From: JAVKBW01 sp964352715
Lineage (GTDB): Bacteria > Pseudomonadota > Alphaproteobacteria > UBA8366 > Aestuariispiraceae
NCBI GenBank assembly: GCA_964352715.1
Contig: CAYGSU010000002.1
Location: 69,613-133,612, forward strand
Length of the DNA stretch: 64,000 nucleotides
Direction: 5' to 3'
Under the pieces are notes generated by a model that did not search any database, had not been told where the DNA came from, and worked only from the letters and a program-made list of their open reading frames with translations. A program made the position numbers and the translations under genes. The stretch's first letter is position 1. Each line of letters begins with the position of its first letter. This document shows positions 46,897 to 55,248 of this stretch, in pieces.

Positions 46897-47033
46897 GCGC
46901 GGTTTTCCGTGTCCCTTTCGGCCTCCCGTTTCTTGCGCAATTTTCGAAGCTGGTAGAGCTGGTGGAAGCCAAACGCGAAGACGGCTGCGAAAATCAGCAA
47001 TCCCTCCAGCAGGGGAATCCAGTCCGGTCCCAT
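46893..47033 (-). CDS. Small single-pass membrane protein downstream of crtB
   Basis: 46 aa: MGPDWIPLLEG, then a hydrophobic helix LLIFAAVFAFGFHQLYQL, then a very basic/acidic tail (RKLRKKREAERDTENRA). It starts 2 bp after the crtB stop (TGA-TA-ATG), so it is translationally coupled to crtB, and its end overlaps the crtC end by 3 bp. A short gene of this kind follows crtB in some other alphaproteobacterial PGCs by my recollection. In Rhodobacter this place is taken by tspO. Function unknown. Confidence 0.75.
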   Translation of the reverse strand: MGPDWIPLLEGLLIFAAVFAFGFHQLYQLRKLRKKREAERDTENRA

Positions 47034-47035
47034 TA

Positions 47036-48097
47036 TCAGATCACGCTGGTTTTTGCCGACTTGTCGCTGCTGCGTTGTTCAAGTCGGTGGAACAGGGTGA
47101 TGACCCGGCCAACCCTGTTGTCAAAACCCGTCACAGGTTCATGCACCCGGCTGGTCGGATGGTTGGTTACGGCATCGACCAGAAACTTCGTTTGTTCCAG
47201 CGACGGTGCAGGAACACTGCCCCGCAATACGCAGGTTTCCAGCCCCGCTTTCAACGCGATCATCAGCTTTCGACCGCCAGGAACGACAGCCCGGGTAGAA
47301 ATGGAATCATATCGGTTTTCCGCAACAGCATTGCCGATCGCCTGATAGATCCGCCGTGCAGCATTTATCGAGGGGCGGCAGGAGCGCGGCAACCCGAGTA
47401 TGCCGGAACCGGATCGTTCGTACAGCATGTCTGCGTGTTCCAGAACGCGCCGCACGACCTCGCTCAGCTCGTCTGACGGTTTCGGATCGGCGATCAGCGC
47501 GTCAGGGTCCAGCCCGGCTTCCTTCAGCCAGGCATGTGGCAGATAAACCCTGCCGGCTCTCGCATCTTCTCCGACATCTCTCGCAATATTGGTCAACTGC
47601 ATTGCAACGCCCAGATCGCAGGCCCGCGCCAGCGTGTCGGGCGACCGGCAACCCATCAGGCACGTCATGATCGTGCCGACGGCGCTGGCGACGCGGGCAG
47701 CGTAGGACTGAAGGTCTTCCATCGTCTCGTAGCTAAGGCCTGTATCGTCCCATTCCAGACCCTCAAGGAGCGCATCAAACAGCGCTCTCGGCAGGTCGTA
47801 GCGAATAACGACGTCGGCCAGCGCCCGGTCGCAGGGATGGTTCAGAGGCTGCATAGCATAGACTGCATCCAGCCTTTCCCTGAGAATAGTAATCGCCATG
47901 TCCTGTGACGTGCCAAGGTCGACATCATCATCGGCAATCCGGCAGAATGCATAGATCGCATAGGCCGGGTCTCTGAGATGGGATGGCAGCAGAAGCGACG
48001 CAGTATGGAAGCTTCGCGATCCGTGCCTGATCAGGTTGCGGCAGGCTGCCCTGTCGTCAAGGCTGGCGAAGCGCCATTCAAACCAGTTCGTGCGCAT
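47036..48097 (-). CDS. crtB: 15-cis-phytoene synthase
   Basis: 353 aa squalene/phytoene synthase joining two GGPP. The two Asp-rich sites are AFCRIADDDVDLG and LTNIARDVGEDARAGRVYLP. The start overlaps the end of crtI by 20 bp, the usual crtIB layout. Confidence 0.96.
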   Translation of the reverse strand: MRTNWFEWRFASLDDRAACRNLIRHGSRSFHTASLLLPSHLRDPAYAIYAFCRIADDDVDLGTSQDMAITILRERLDAVYAMQPLNHPCDRALADVVIRYDLPRALFDALLEGLEWDDTGLSYETMEDLQSYAARVASAVGTIMTCLMGCRSPDTLARACDLGVAMQLTNIARDVGEDARAGRVYLPHAWLKEAGLDPDALIADPKPSDELSEVVRRVLEHADMLYERSGSGILGLPRSCRPSINAARRIYQAIGNAVAENRYDSISTRAVVPGGRKLMIALKAGLETCVLRGSVPAPSLEQTKFLVDAVTNHPTSRVHEPVTGFDNRVGRVITLFHRLEQRSSDKSAKTSVI

Positions 48098-49610
48098 CGG
48101 GAATCAACTTGCTGACAACACGGGCCGACGTCACGACACCGGGTATCCCGGCGCCCGGATGGGTGCTTGCTCCAACCATATACAGTCCTTCGACTTCTTC
48201 GCTGTTGTTGTGAGGGCGGAACCAGGCGCTTTGCCACAGCACCGGTTCGGGGCCGAAGCCGGCCCCTTTGTATGAGTTCAACCTCGTTTCAAAATCCTGC
48301 GGGGTAACGAAGTGCGAGGTGACGATGCTGTCGCCCAACCCCGGCATGACCGTGTCTTCTAGCCGCTGCTGAACCGCCGCGCGGAAAGTTTCTCCATGAC
48401 GAGCCCAGTCGACCCCGGCATCCAGATGCGGAACCGGCACAAGGGCATAGAATGTGTCGCATCCCGGCGGGGCGAGGGCAGGGTCTGTTGCGGTTGGCCG
48501 ATGCAGATACAGGCTGAAATCCTCAGACAGGGTTTTATTGCTGAAGATATCTTTCAAAAGCCCCCTGTATCGCGCTCCCATGATCATGGAATGATGCCGG
48601 ACATCGGGGAACTTCCGGTCGGTTCCGAAGTACCAGACAAACAGTCCCATCGAATATCGCAGCCGGGCAAGTTTCTGGCTTTTCCACCGACGGCGTTTTT
48701 GCTTCGGCAACAGGTTTTCGTAGGACCATGCGGCATCCGCATTGCAGACCACGATATCGGCTTTCATCGTTTCGCCGTCGTGCAGGCGAACGCCGGTGGA
48801 ACGCCCGTTTTCGACCAGGATCTCGGCGACTTCGCTGTTGTAGCGGATGGTGTCGCCGTGGCCCTGTATCAGGCCGACCATGCCCTTTACCAGTTCCCCC
48901 GTTCCGCCCATGACGAAATGGACACCGCCTTTTTTCTCGAGATAGTTGATCAAGCAGTACATGGCGGTTACCGAGAATGGATTGCCGCCGATCAGCAACG
49001 GATGCAGGCTGAGCGCGGTTCGCAGTTTCGGGTGTTTGATGAATTTCGAAACCATGCCGTACACCGTACGCAGGCCGACAAGCTGAACGATTTTCGGCGT
49101 GGAACGAACCATGGACCCGAAGGTGTTGTAAGAGACATTCGCCAGTTCGACGAATCCATAGTCGTAGCATTTCTCGCAATGCGCCATGAAGGCGTCGTAC
49201 CCGGCCACATCTTCCGGCGACAATGCGCTGATTTGCTGCCGCATTTCGTCGGCATTGCCGCTATAGGTGAAAACCGTTCCGTCATCGAAGCGGACGTCAT
49301 AGAAGGGATGCAGCGATTTCAGTTCAATATCGTCGGCAAGCACCTTGCCGCAATCTGCCCATAGTTCATCCAGCAGGTGGGGGGCGGTGACGATTGTCGG
49401 CCCGGTATCGAATGTGAAGCCTTTGCTTTTGAAGACATAGGCGCGACCGCCGGGCCCGTCGAGTTTTTCGAGAACGGTGACCCGGTATCCCTTGGTGCCC
49501 AATCTGGCGGCAACCGCAAGGCCGCCGAAACCGCTGCCGATGACAATAGCATGACGGCTTTTGTTTTGGGTTTCAGGGCGAACCACTGATTTCTTACCAT
49601 GCGTCAACAT
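48078..49610 (-). CDS. crtI: Phytoene desaturase
   Basis: 510 aa FAD enzyme. N-terminal VIGSGFGGLAVAARLGTKG and VLEKLDGPGGRAYVF, and C-terminal GLYMVGASTHPGAGIPGVVTSA are the CrtI hallmarks. Whether it makes three (neurosporene) or four (lycopene) desaturations cannot be read from sequence, and that decides between the spheroidene and spirilloxanthin routes. A CGT-N12-ACA near-match (49602-49619) overlaps its start. Confidence 0.95.
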   Translation of the reverse strand: MLTHGKKSVVRPETQNKSRHAIVIGSGFGGLAVAARLGTKGYRVTVLEKLDGPGGRAYVFKSKGFTFDTGPTIVTAPHLLDELWADCGKVLADDIELKSLHPFYDVRFDDGTVFTYSGNADEMRQQISALSPEDVAGYDAFMAHCEKCYDYGFVELANVSYNTFGSMVRSTPKIVQLVGLRTVYGMVSKFIKHPKLRTALSLHPLLIGGNPFSVTAMYCLINYLEKKGGVHFVMGGTGELVKGMVGLIQGHGDTIRYNSEVAEILVENGRSTGVRLHDGETMKADIVVCNADAAWSYENLLPKQKRRRWKSQKLARLRYSMGLFVWYFGTDRKFPDVRHHSMIMGARYRGLLKDIFSNKTLSEDFSLYLHRPTATDPALAPPGCDTFYALVPVPHLDAGVDWARHGETFRAAVQQRLEDTVMPGLGDSIVTSHFVTPQDFETRLNSYKGAGFGPEPVLWQSAWFRPHNNSEEVEGLYMVGASTHPGAGIPGVVTSARVVSKLIPDAHELV

Positions 49611-49738
49611 AACTTTACATTAACGGTTATTGGCTTTTGCTCGCAAGTAATAAAAGCAGCTCAATAACCCTAAAATATTGATAAGTATTGGTTTATGATG
49701 CGCTGAAACTGCTTGAAAGCCCTCAGCTATTAAGTGGA

Positions 49739-49756
49739 TGTCAATAATAGTGGACA
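49739..49756. promoter_or_regulatory. PpsR/CrtJ operator between crtI and crtA
   Basis: TGTCAATAATAGTGGACA, a perfect TGT-N12-ACA, 30 bp upstream of crtA (+) in the divergent crtI/crtA spacer. A weaker CGT-N12-ACA is at 49602-49619 near crtI. Confidence 0.78.
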
Positions 49757-49786
49757 TACTGGATTGATCGTAGGACGATTTGATCC

Positions 49787-50572
49787 ATGAGCATAACGTC
49801 GATAACGCTTTTCCGCTTTGACACCGCCTGGTCGAAAGTCTGGGCGTTTACCCAGATGGGGTGGGCGCGGCGTCCGTTGGCCCGAATCCCCGGCATCGGG
49901 TTTCACAAACTATTCGGGTCCGGCACGGGGGAAGGTTTCACCCCGATTCCGAATACCGGCGTTTACGGCATTCTCGGGACCTGGGCAGATCTTGACGCAG
50001 CGCAATCAGCGATCGCGGGATCAGCCGTGTTCCAGCGATACCGGGAGGCTGCATGCGAAAGCTGGACGGTATATCTGCAATGTTCGCAATGCCGGGGGCA
50101 ATGGGATGGCACATCTCCGTTCGAGGTTTTCCCCGATGCACCTAGGGGCGGGCAGGTGGTGCCCAATGAAGATAACAAAAATGCAGCCGGCAAGATCGCC
50201 GTTCTGACCAGGGCGACGGTGAGGGTACGGCATGTACCGGCTTTCTGGCGTCAGGTACCCGATATCGAGGAAACGATTCGCGGGCAGAAAAGCCTGCTGG
50301 TCAAGATCGGGCTGGGCGAGGTTCCCTGGCTGCATCAGGTAACGTTCACTGTCTGGGATGATGTGGAGGCAATGAAGCGGTTTGCCTATGCGGGTTTTCA
50401 TGGGGATGCGATTGAAAAGGTCAGGGCAGGCGGCTGGTTCAAGGAAGAGCTGTTTTCGCGGTTTCATGTTCTGCAGGCCGAAGGCGCGTGGGAAGGCCGG
50501 GACCCGTTCGCCCCGCCTGCCTCTCGCCCTGGCAACCGCCCGGTTTCCCGGGTACCGCATGCCGCCGAGTAG
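49787..50572 (+). CDS. crtA: Spheroidene monooxygenase
   Basis: 261 aa. Family blocks are ITLFRFDTAWSKVWAF and the QMGWARRPLARIPGIGF region; later KIGLGEVPWLHQVTFTVWDD. CrtA adds the C-2 keto group to spheroidene (or spirilloxanthin-type) carotenoids using O2. It is followed by a P450 gene after 3 bp. Confidence 0.94.
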   Translation: MSITSITLFRFDTAWSKVWAFTQMGWARRPLARIPGIGFHKLFGSGTGEGFTPIPNTGVYGILGTWADLDAAQSAIAGSAVFQRYREAACESWTVYLQCSQCRGQWDGTSPFEVFPDAPRGGQVVPNEDNKNAAGKIAVLTRATVRVRHVPAFWRQVPDIEETIRGQKSLLVKIGLGEVPWLHQVTFTVWDDVEAMKRFAYAGFHGDAIEKVRAGGWFKEELFSRFHVLQAEGAWEGRDPFAPPASRPGNRPVSRVPHAAE

Positions 50573-50575
50573 GCA

Positions 50576-51940
50576 ATGAATCAGGACCCTGACTTGCTCT
50601 ATCGCCCGCCGGCGCCTGTCCCGACGACACCTGTAAGAGCGTTGGCGCGGGCAATCTTTTCACCGAAAAGAGATATGCTCAGCCTGATGCCGCAGCAGGC
50701 GTTTCAGGAAATGATCATGCCGGTAGGCTGGACACGCCGGAAAATCGTGCTCGTTAACGATCCACAGATCATCAAGCGAATTATGACGGCGGAAGCCGAC
50801 CTCTATCCTAAAAACGATCTTATGGTTGGCGCGCTTGAGCCGCTTGTCGGTCAAAGTGTTTTTGTATCAAGCGGCAAGGACTGGCAACGTCAGCGCCGGA
50901 TTATTGATCCTGCCTTCGCCCATATGCGGGTAACCCACGCCTTTGACGCGATGCAGGCAGGAATCAACGCCTACTGGGAACAGCTTGATACGTATGTCGC
51001 AACTGGAGAATCATTTTCTCTGGAAAAGGCGATGAGCCACCTTACCGCCGATATCATCTGCCGAACGATATTCTCCCAGTCCCTGAACAGCGGTGCGTCC
51101 AGGGAAGTGTTCGACTGTTTTGCCGAATTTCAGAATTCCGTTGCCAATATCCAGGTGATGCGCCTGTGGCTGGGGCGTCCCTGGGCGTCGATAAAACAGC
51201 CGCGCGCGACACGCAAGGTGGCGGGCCGTGTCCGCCGGCTTCTCGGCGATATTCTTGATGAAAGGCTCGCGGCGCCGGCCGGCCGGTATTCCGACATTGC
51301 GGGTGACATCGTTCTTTCGCGGGATACCGAAGACGGCTCCCGATTCGACCGGGAAGAACTGATTGATCATCTGGGCGTTTTTTTTCTGGCCGGGCATGAA
51401 ACGACAGCGGGCGCACTTGCCTGGTGTCTCTTCATTCTGTCGCAGCAGCCGGACCTGATGGACCGACTGCGGGAAGAGGTCGGCCCCGACGGTGAGATGA
51501 GTATTGAAGCGGTGAAGAAGTTCTCGCTCACGCGCAGTGTTTTTCGTGAAACATTGCGACTCTATCCCCCATTGGCGTTCATCCCCAGAGTAGCTGTCGC
51601 ACCGGCCAATATCGGTGGAGTCGATCTGCCACGTGGCGCGATGGTGATGATATCGCCCTGGGTTCTGCACCGGCATGAAAACCTGTGGCCGGCTGCTGAC
51701 CGGTTCGACCCTGAGCGATTCCTGACGCCGAACCATCAGGAAGGCGCTTATCTGCCGTTCGGGCTGGGGCCACGAGTGTGTGTCGGCGCGGCGTTTGCGC
51801 TGATTGAGGCTGTTCTGATTCTGGCCCGGTTTGTCGCACGATACGATGTGGAAGCAACCGATCCGGCCCGGGTCCAGCCGGCCGCTCGCCTGACCACGCG
51901 CAGCCTTGACGACATCACGGTTCGCATCCGCCGTCGCTAG
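50576..51940 (+). CDS. Cytochrome P450 in the crtA operon
   Basis: 454 aa soluble-type P450. I-helix oxygen-binding AGHETTAG near residues 272-279, K-helix ExxR in FRETLRLYPP near 324, and haem loop FGLGPRVCVG at 395-404 with Cys402. It resembles the CYP families that hydroxylate hydrophobic substrates (fatty acids, carotenoids). It is 3 bp after crtA and behind the crtA PpsR site, so it should be expressed with carotenoid genes; oxidation of a carotenoid end group is the leading guess. No redox partner is adjacent. Confidence 0.92.
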   Translation: MNQDPDLLYRPPAPVPTTPVRALARAIFSPKRDMLSLMPQQAFQEMIMPVGWTRRKIVLVNDPQIIKRIMTAEADLYPKNDLMVGALEPLVGQSVFVSSGKDWQRQRRIIDPAFAHMRVTHAFDAMQAGINAYWEQLDTYVATGESFSLEKAMSHLTADIICRTIFSQSLNSGASREVFDCFAEFQNSVANIQVMRLWLGRPWASIKQPRATRKVAGRVRRLLGDILDERLAAPAGRYSDIAGDIVLSRDTEDGSRFDREELIDHLGVFFLAGHETTAGALAWCLFILSQQPDLMDRLREEVGPDGEMSIEAVKKFSLTRSVFRETLRLYPPLAFIPRVAVAPANIGGVDLPRGAMVMISPWVLHRHENLWPAADRFDPERFLTPNHQEGAYLPFGLGPRVCVGAAFALIEAVLILARFVARYDVEATDPARVQPAARLTTRSLDDITVRIRRR

Positions 51941-51991
51941 ATCGCAAATAAATGTTTCGGAGAAGGGGAAGCAGATGCTGATCCGCCGGCT

Positions 51992-52531
51992 TTACTCTGC
52001 CGGGCTGTGAGTGCCGACAACGGAATGGTTACTACCGTGCTGACCGTTGCCTTCTTTCTCTTTTCTCGCGGCACGAAGTTTCATCAGGAACTGTGCGGCA
52101 TTGATAGCGTATGCGGCGTAGGCGGCGAGTGCCACCATCATCAGGTCGTGCGCACCAAGTGATTGCGTGAGCAGCGCGTAGAGATAAAAGCTATGCAGGC
52201 CGATCACGATCATGCTGACTGCATCTTCCCAGAAGAAGGCTGGGGCGAAAAGGTACTGTCCGTAGACATCGCGTTCCCAGATCGCGCCAGTCACCATGAT
52301 CGTATACAGAACAAGCGTTTTGATCAGGATGGAAACCGTTGCGGCTTCGTACCCGGCGCCGGTCATCATGAAGCGAAGTACCAGTGCCAGGCTGATCAGG
52401 AAAACAGCGAACTGGAGCGGTGCAAGAATGCCTTGTACCAGCGTCCAGGGCGATGCGTCGCGCCGTCGCCGCTGTTCCGGTGTGTAGAGTTGCGAATTGT
52501 GTTGTTGTGCCCGGTGGCGATGGCGCGGCAT
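51992..52531 (-). CDS. bchF: 3-vinyl bacteriochlorophyllide hydratase
   Basis: About 179 aa membrane protein. LYTPEQRRRRDASPWTLVQG, SILIKTLVLYTIMVTGAIWE and YGQYLFAPAFFWED match BchF, which hydrates the C3 vinyl group. The start is uncertain: ATG 52531 fits the length of known BchF, while ATG 52618 has a good AAGGAAG but would add 29 residues not seen in the family. It is divergent from ppaA, as in Rhodobacter, but separated from bchNBHLM by over 30 kb. Confidence 0.92.
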   Translation of the reverse strand: MPRHRHRAQQHNSQLYTPEQRRRRDASPWTLVQGILAPLQFAVFLISLALVLRFMMTGAGYEAATVSILIKTLVLYTIMVTGAIWERDVYGQYLFAPAFFWEDAVSMIVIGLHSFYLYALLTQSLGAHDLMMVALAAYAAYAINAAQFLMKLRAARKEKEGNGQHGSNHSVVGTHSPAE

Positions 52532-52740
52532 CGATGCGCCGTGAGCGGAAAAAGGACAACCGTCGAATCTCGATATACATTTATCAACGACGCCGGCGAC
52601 ATCAAAATATAGGATCATGATTTTCCGCTTCCTTATCTGCCAGAGCATCTGCCAGGGGCGCTGATCTGATCGGTTGTTCGACAGGATCAAGGTCGCTGGC
52701 CAATTCAGGCATGATCAGGTTAACGCCAGATTCAAAGTGG

Positions 52741-52783
52741 TGTCAATAAAAATGGACTGACAGATTGTAATGCGATATAGACA
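52741..52783. promoter_or_regulatory. Tandem PpsR/CrtJ operators between bchF and ppaA
   Basis: TGTCAATAAAAATGGACT (52741-52758, last base off consensus) and TGTAATGCGATATAGACA (52766-52783, perfect), 7 bp apart. They control bchF (-) and probably ppaA-ppsR (+), which would give autoregulation. Confidence 0.78.
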
Positions 52784-52830
52784 GTATCAAGTTTTCTTGA
52801 CACGCTCATCGAATAGGCTGTTTAATTTAT

Positions 52831-52930
52831 NNNNNNNNNNNNNNNNNNNNNNNNNNNNNNNNNNNNNNNNNNNNNNNNNNNNNNNNNNNNNNNNNNNNNN
52901 NNNNNNNNNNNNNNNNNNNNNNNNNNNNNN
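52831..52930. other. Assembly gap (100 N)
   Basis: Exactly 100 N, a placeholder for unknown length. It removes the start and N-terminal part of ppaA/aerR. Confidence 0.99.
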
Positions 52931-53606
52931 TCGTGTCGAGCAAGCCGCGTCGATTCTCAAACCGACGATGAACGATGTTGAGGAGTTTGCCGAAATCGTT
53001 CTGAGCCAGGATATAAGCGCTGCTCATCACTTTGTCGCAAAGCTGACGGCTCAAGGCATCCAGATGGAGTCGATTTATCTGGATCTCTTCGCGCCGGCGG
53101 CGCGGTTGCTTGGCGAACGGTGGGTGGACGATGTCTGCGATTTTACATCGGTGACGCTTGGTATGTCGCGGATGCAGCAGATACTTCACGCGTTGAGTCT
53201 GGAACCGGGGCCGAAGGCATCGGAGATGTCTGACAAAAGCGCAATGCTTGTTACCGTACCGGGTGAACAGCATGGTTTCGGGGCAGTTATGGTGGGCGAG
53301 TTTTTCCGGCGCGCCGGTTGGAATGTGTGGACAGGAACGCCGGAATCGGAAGAGGAAGTGCTTGATCTGATGATGGATGAAACATTTAACATCGTTGGGT
53401 TTTCTGTTAGCTGCGATCTTCATTTAACAGGCTTGGAACACATGATCGAAAGAGTTCGTGCGGCATCAACCAATCGGGACATGGGTGTTCTGGCTGGCGG
53501 CCGTGCGATGATAGCGAATCAGAGTTTTGCCGCGAATCTTAAGGCCGACGTCATTGGGATCGACGGCAGGCAGGCTGTGCTTAAGGCGAATGAGCTACTT
53601 GGCTAA
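52931..53606 (+). CDS. ppaA: B12-binding photosynthesis regulator PpaA/AerR (5' end lost in gap)
   Basis: About 225 codons are visible. They hold the helical cap (DLFAPAARLLGERWVDDVCDF) and a cobalamin-binding Rossmann domain with VPGEQHGFGAVMVGEFFRRAGWNVW, the His of which is the expected cobalamin ligand, and ends with DVIGIDGRQAVL. AerR/PpaA binds cobalamin and acts as an antirepressor of PpsR. The in-frame codons before the gap (from 52770) overlap a PpsR site, so the real start is probably later or inside the gap. Confidence 0.9.
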
Positions 53607-53663
53607 ATGAACTCGGGCTGATAGGAACCCATGCAATAATTCTGGTTTTGGCGATTTTGCAGC

Positions 53664-55121
53664 ATGGATGATGTAACCTTAGGCAGCTCTCAGGCAATGC
53701 TTCAGTTGGCTGATGAGAATAAAGCAGCAATGACAGGAGAGTTGGCAGCCTCCGTCATTTCGTTGGCGTCGGATATTGTTTTTGTTGTTCGTGGCGATGG
53801 TACTATTGGCGATGTGGCGTACGTAAAGGACGACCTCAGGATTGATTGGAATACGGACTGGGTCGGGCGTCCCTGGTTGGATACCGTCACGGTTGAAAGC
53901 AAGACCAAGGTTTCGGAATTGCTTAAGGCGGCAAAGTCCGGGTCTCCGCCCCGCTGGCGTCAAATCAATCACCCTGTTCCCGATGGGGCTGATTTGCCGG
54001 TGCGATATGTAGCTTTGCCGTTTGGTAAAGGCGGGCAATCTCTGGTGTTGGGCCAGGAAATGAGACGACTTGCTGAACTGCAGCAGGAACTGGTCCGGGC
54101 TCAGCAAGGAATGGAGCGTGAGTATATGCGTCTAAGACATGCAGAAACACGGTATCGTGCCTTGTTCCAGGTTGCGGCGGAGGCGGTTCTGATTGTCGAT
54201 GCCGGAACCAGACGAATAGCAGATGCCAACCCGGCAGCGATCATCATGTTGGAATCCACAGCCGGCGAGTTGATCGGAAAAGTCTTCCCGGACGTTCTGA
54301 ATACAACAGACAACTCCTCCATTTCGGGCCTGTTGGCCGGCGTTCGCCAGACCGGCAAGTCGGCATCGGATTATGTCGGCACCGGACCCGGCAATGCGGA
54401 AAAATTCAGGGTATCGGTTTCCATTTTCAGGCAAGGCAGCTCGGCGCATTTCCTGGTTCGTCTATCGCCTGTTGACGGTGTCGGCGATCTTCCCGGAAAA
54501 CGGGACCATTCCAGACTGCTGGATGTGATTGAAAGCATGCCTGAAGGGTTTGTTGTGACGGATCCGGACGGCAAGATTCTGGCGGCAAATTCCGCCTTTC
54601 TTGATTTGGCGCAAATTCCGGTCAAGGAACGCGCAATCGGGCAGTTCATCGGCCAATGGGTCGGCAAGTCGGAATTCGATACGAAATCGCTGCTCAATAA
54701 TATGCGCGAGCAGGGCGTAGCCAGAATGTTTTCGACTGTTCTGCGTGGCGAGTTGGGCAGCACGGAGGAAATCGAAGTCTCCGGTGTTTCCGTCATGGAC
54801 ACGGAACAGCCGTGCCTCGGCTTTTCAATTCGCTCCGTAACCAGCCGTCGCCAGGAAAAGCGGGCTAACCAGATACCCGGGCCGCGTTCGGTCGAGCAGT
54901 TGACCGAACTCGTCGGACAGGTATCGCTCAAGGAACTGGTGCGCGAGGCAACCGAAATGATCGAACGGTTGTCCATCGAAGCGGCGCTTCAGTTAACACG
55001 CGACAACCGGGCATCGGCCGCAGAATTGCTTGGTGTCAGTCGGCAAAGCCTGTATGCGAAACTGCATCGCTACGGAATTGGCGATCTGCCATCCGGCACA
55101 GATGAAAATCATATGAACTAG
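53664..55121 (+). CDS. ppsR: Transcriptional repressor PpsR/CrtJ
   Basis: 485 aa. N-terminal PAS-like domain, a Q-linker helix (EMRRLAELQQELVRAQQGM, about residues 133-151), two further PAS domains (RYRALFQVAAEAVLIVDAG; LDVIESMPEGFVVTDPDG) and a C-terminal Fis-type HTH (DNRASAAELLGVSRQSLYAKL). It represses bch, crt and other PGC genes under oxygen by binding TGT-N12-ACA. Only one cysteine is present (Cys384, in the last PAS); none is in the HTH. It lies 57 bp after ppaA. Confidence 0.95.
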   Translation: MDDVTLGSSQAMLQLADENKAAMTGELAASVISLASDIVFVVRGDGTIGDVAYVKDDLRIDWNTDWVGRPWLDTVTVESKTKVSELLKAAKSGSPPRWRQINHPVPDGADLPVRYVALPFGKGGQSLVLGQEMRRLAELQQELVRAQQGMEREYMRLRHAETRYRALFQVAAEAVLIVDAGTRRIADANPAAIIMLESTAGELIGKVFPDVLNTTDNSSISGLLAGVRQTGKSASDYVGTGPGNAEKFRVSVSIFRQGSSAHFLVRLSPVDGVGDLPGKRDHSRLLDVIESMPEGFVVTDPDGKILAANSAFLDLAQIPVKERAIGQFIGQWVGKSEFDTKSLLNNMREQGVARMFSTVLRGELGSTEEIEVSGVSVMDTEQPCLGFSIRSVTSRRQEKRANQIPGPRSVEQLTELVGQVSLKELVREATEMIERLSIEAALQLTRDNRASAAELLGVSRQSLYAKLHRYGIGDLPSGTDENHMN

Positions 55122-55201
55122 CAATTTTTACGGGGCTTTACGCCTTTATTTTTCCCGGTAAAATTAAGAAAAACTCCATTCTCACAACTTAAACAACCTA
55201 C

Positions 55202-55245
55202 TGTACATTTTAATTGACGGTATAAACTGTCAACTATAATGTACA
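55202..55245. promoter_or_regulatory. Tandem PpsR/CrtJ operators upstream of bchG
   Basis: TGTACATTTTAATTGACG (55202-55219, last base off) and TGTCAACTATAATGTACA (55228-55245, perfect), 8 bp apart. The second ends only 3 bp before the bchG ATG, so the promoter must lie close upstream or the start is slightly later. Confidence 0.8.
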
Positions 55246-55248
55246 TAT

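Noticed and set aside
48396..49364. 322-codon plus-strand frame opposite crtI
   Set aside because: It is antisense to crtI with no recognisable motifs.
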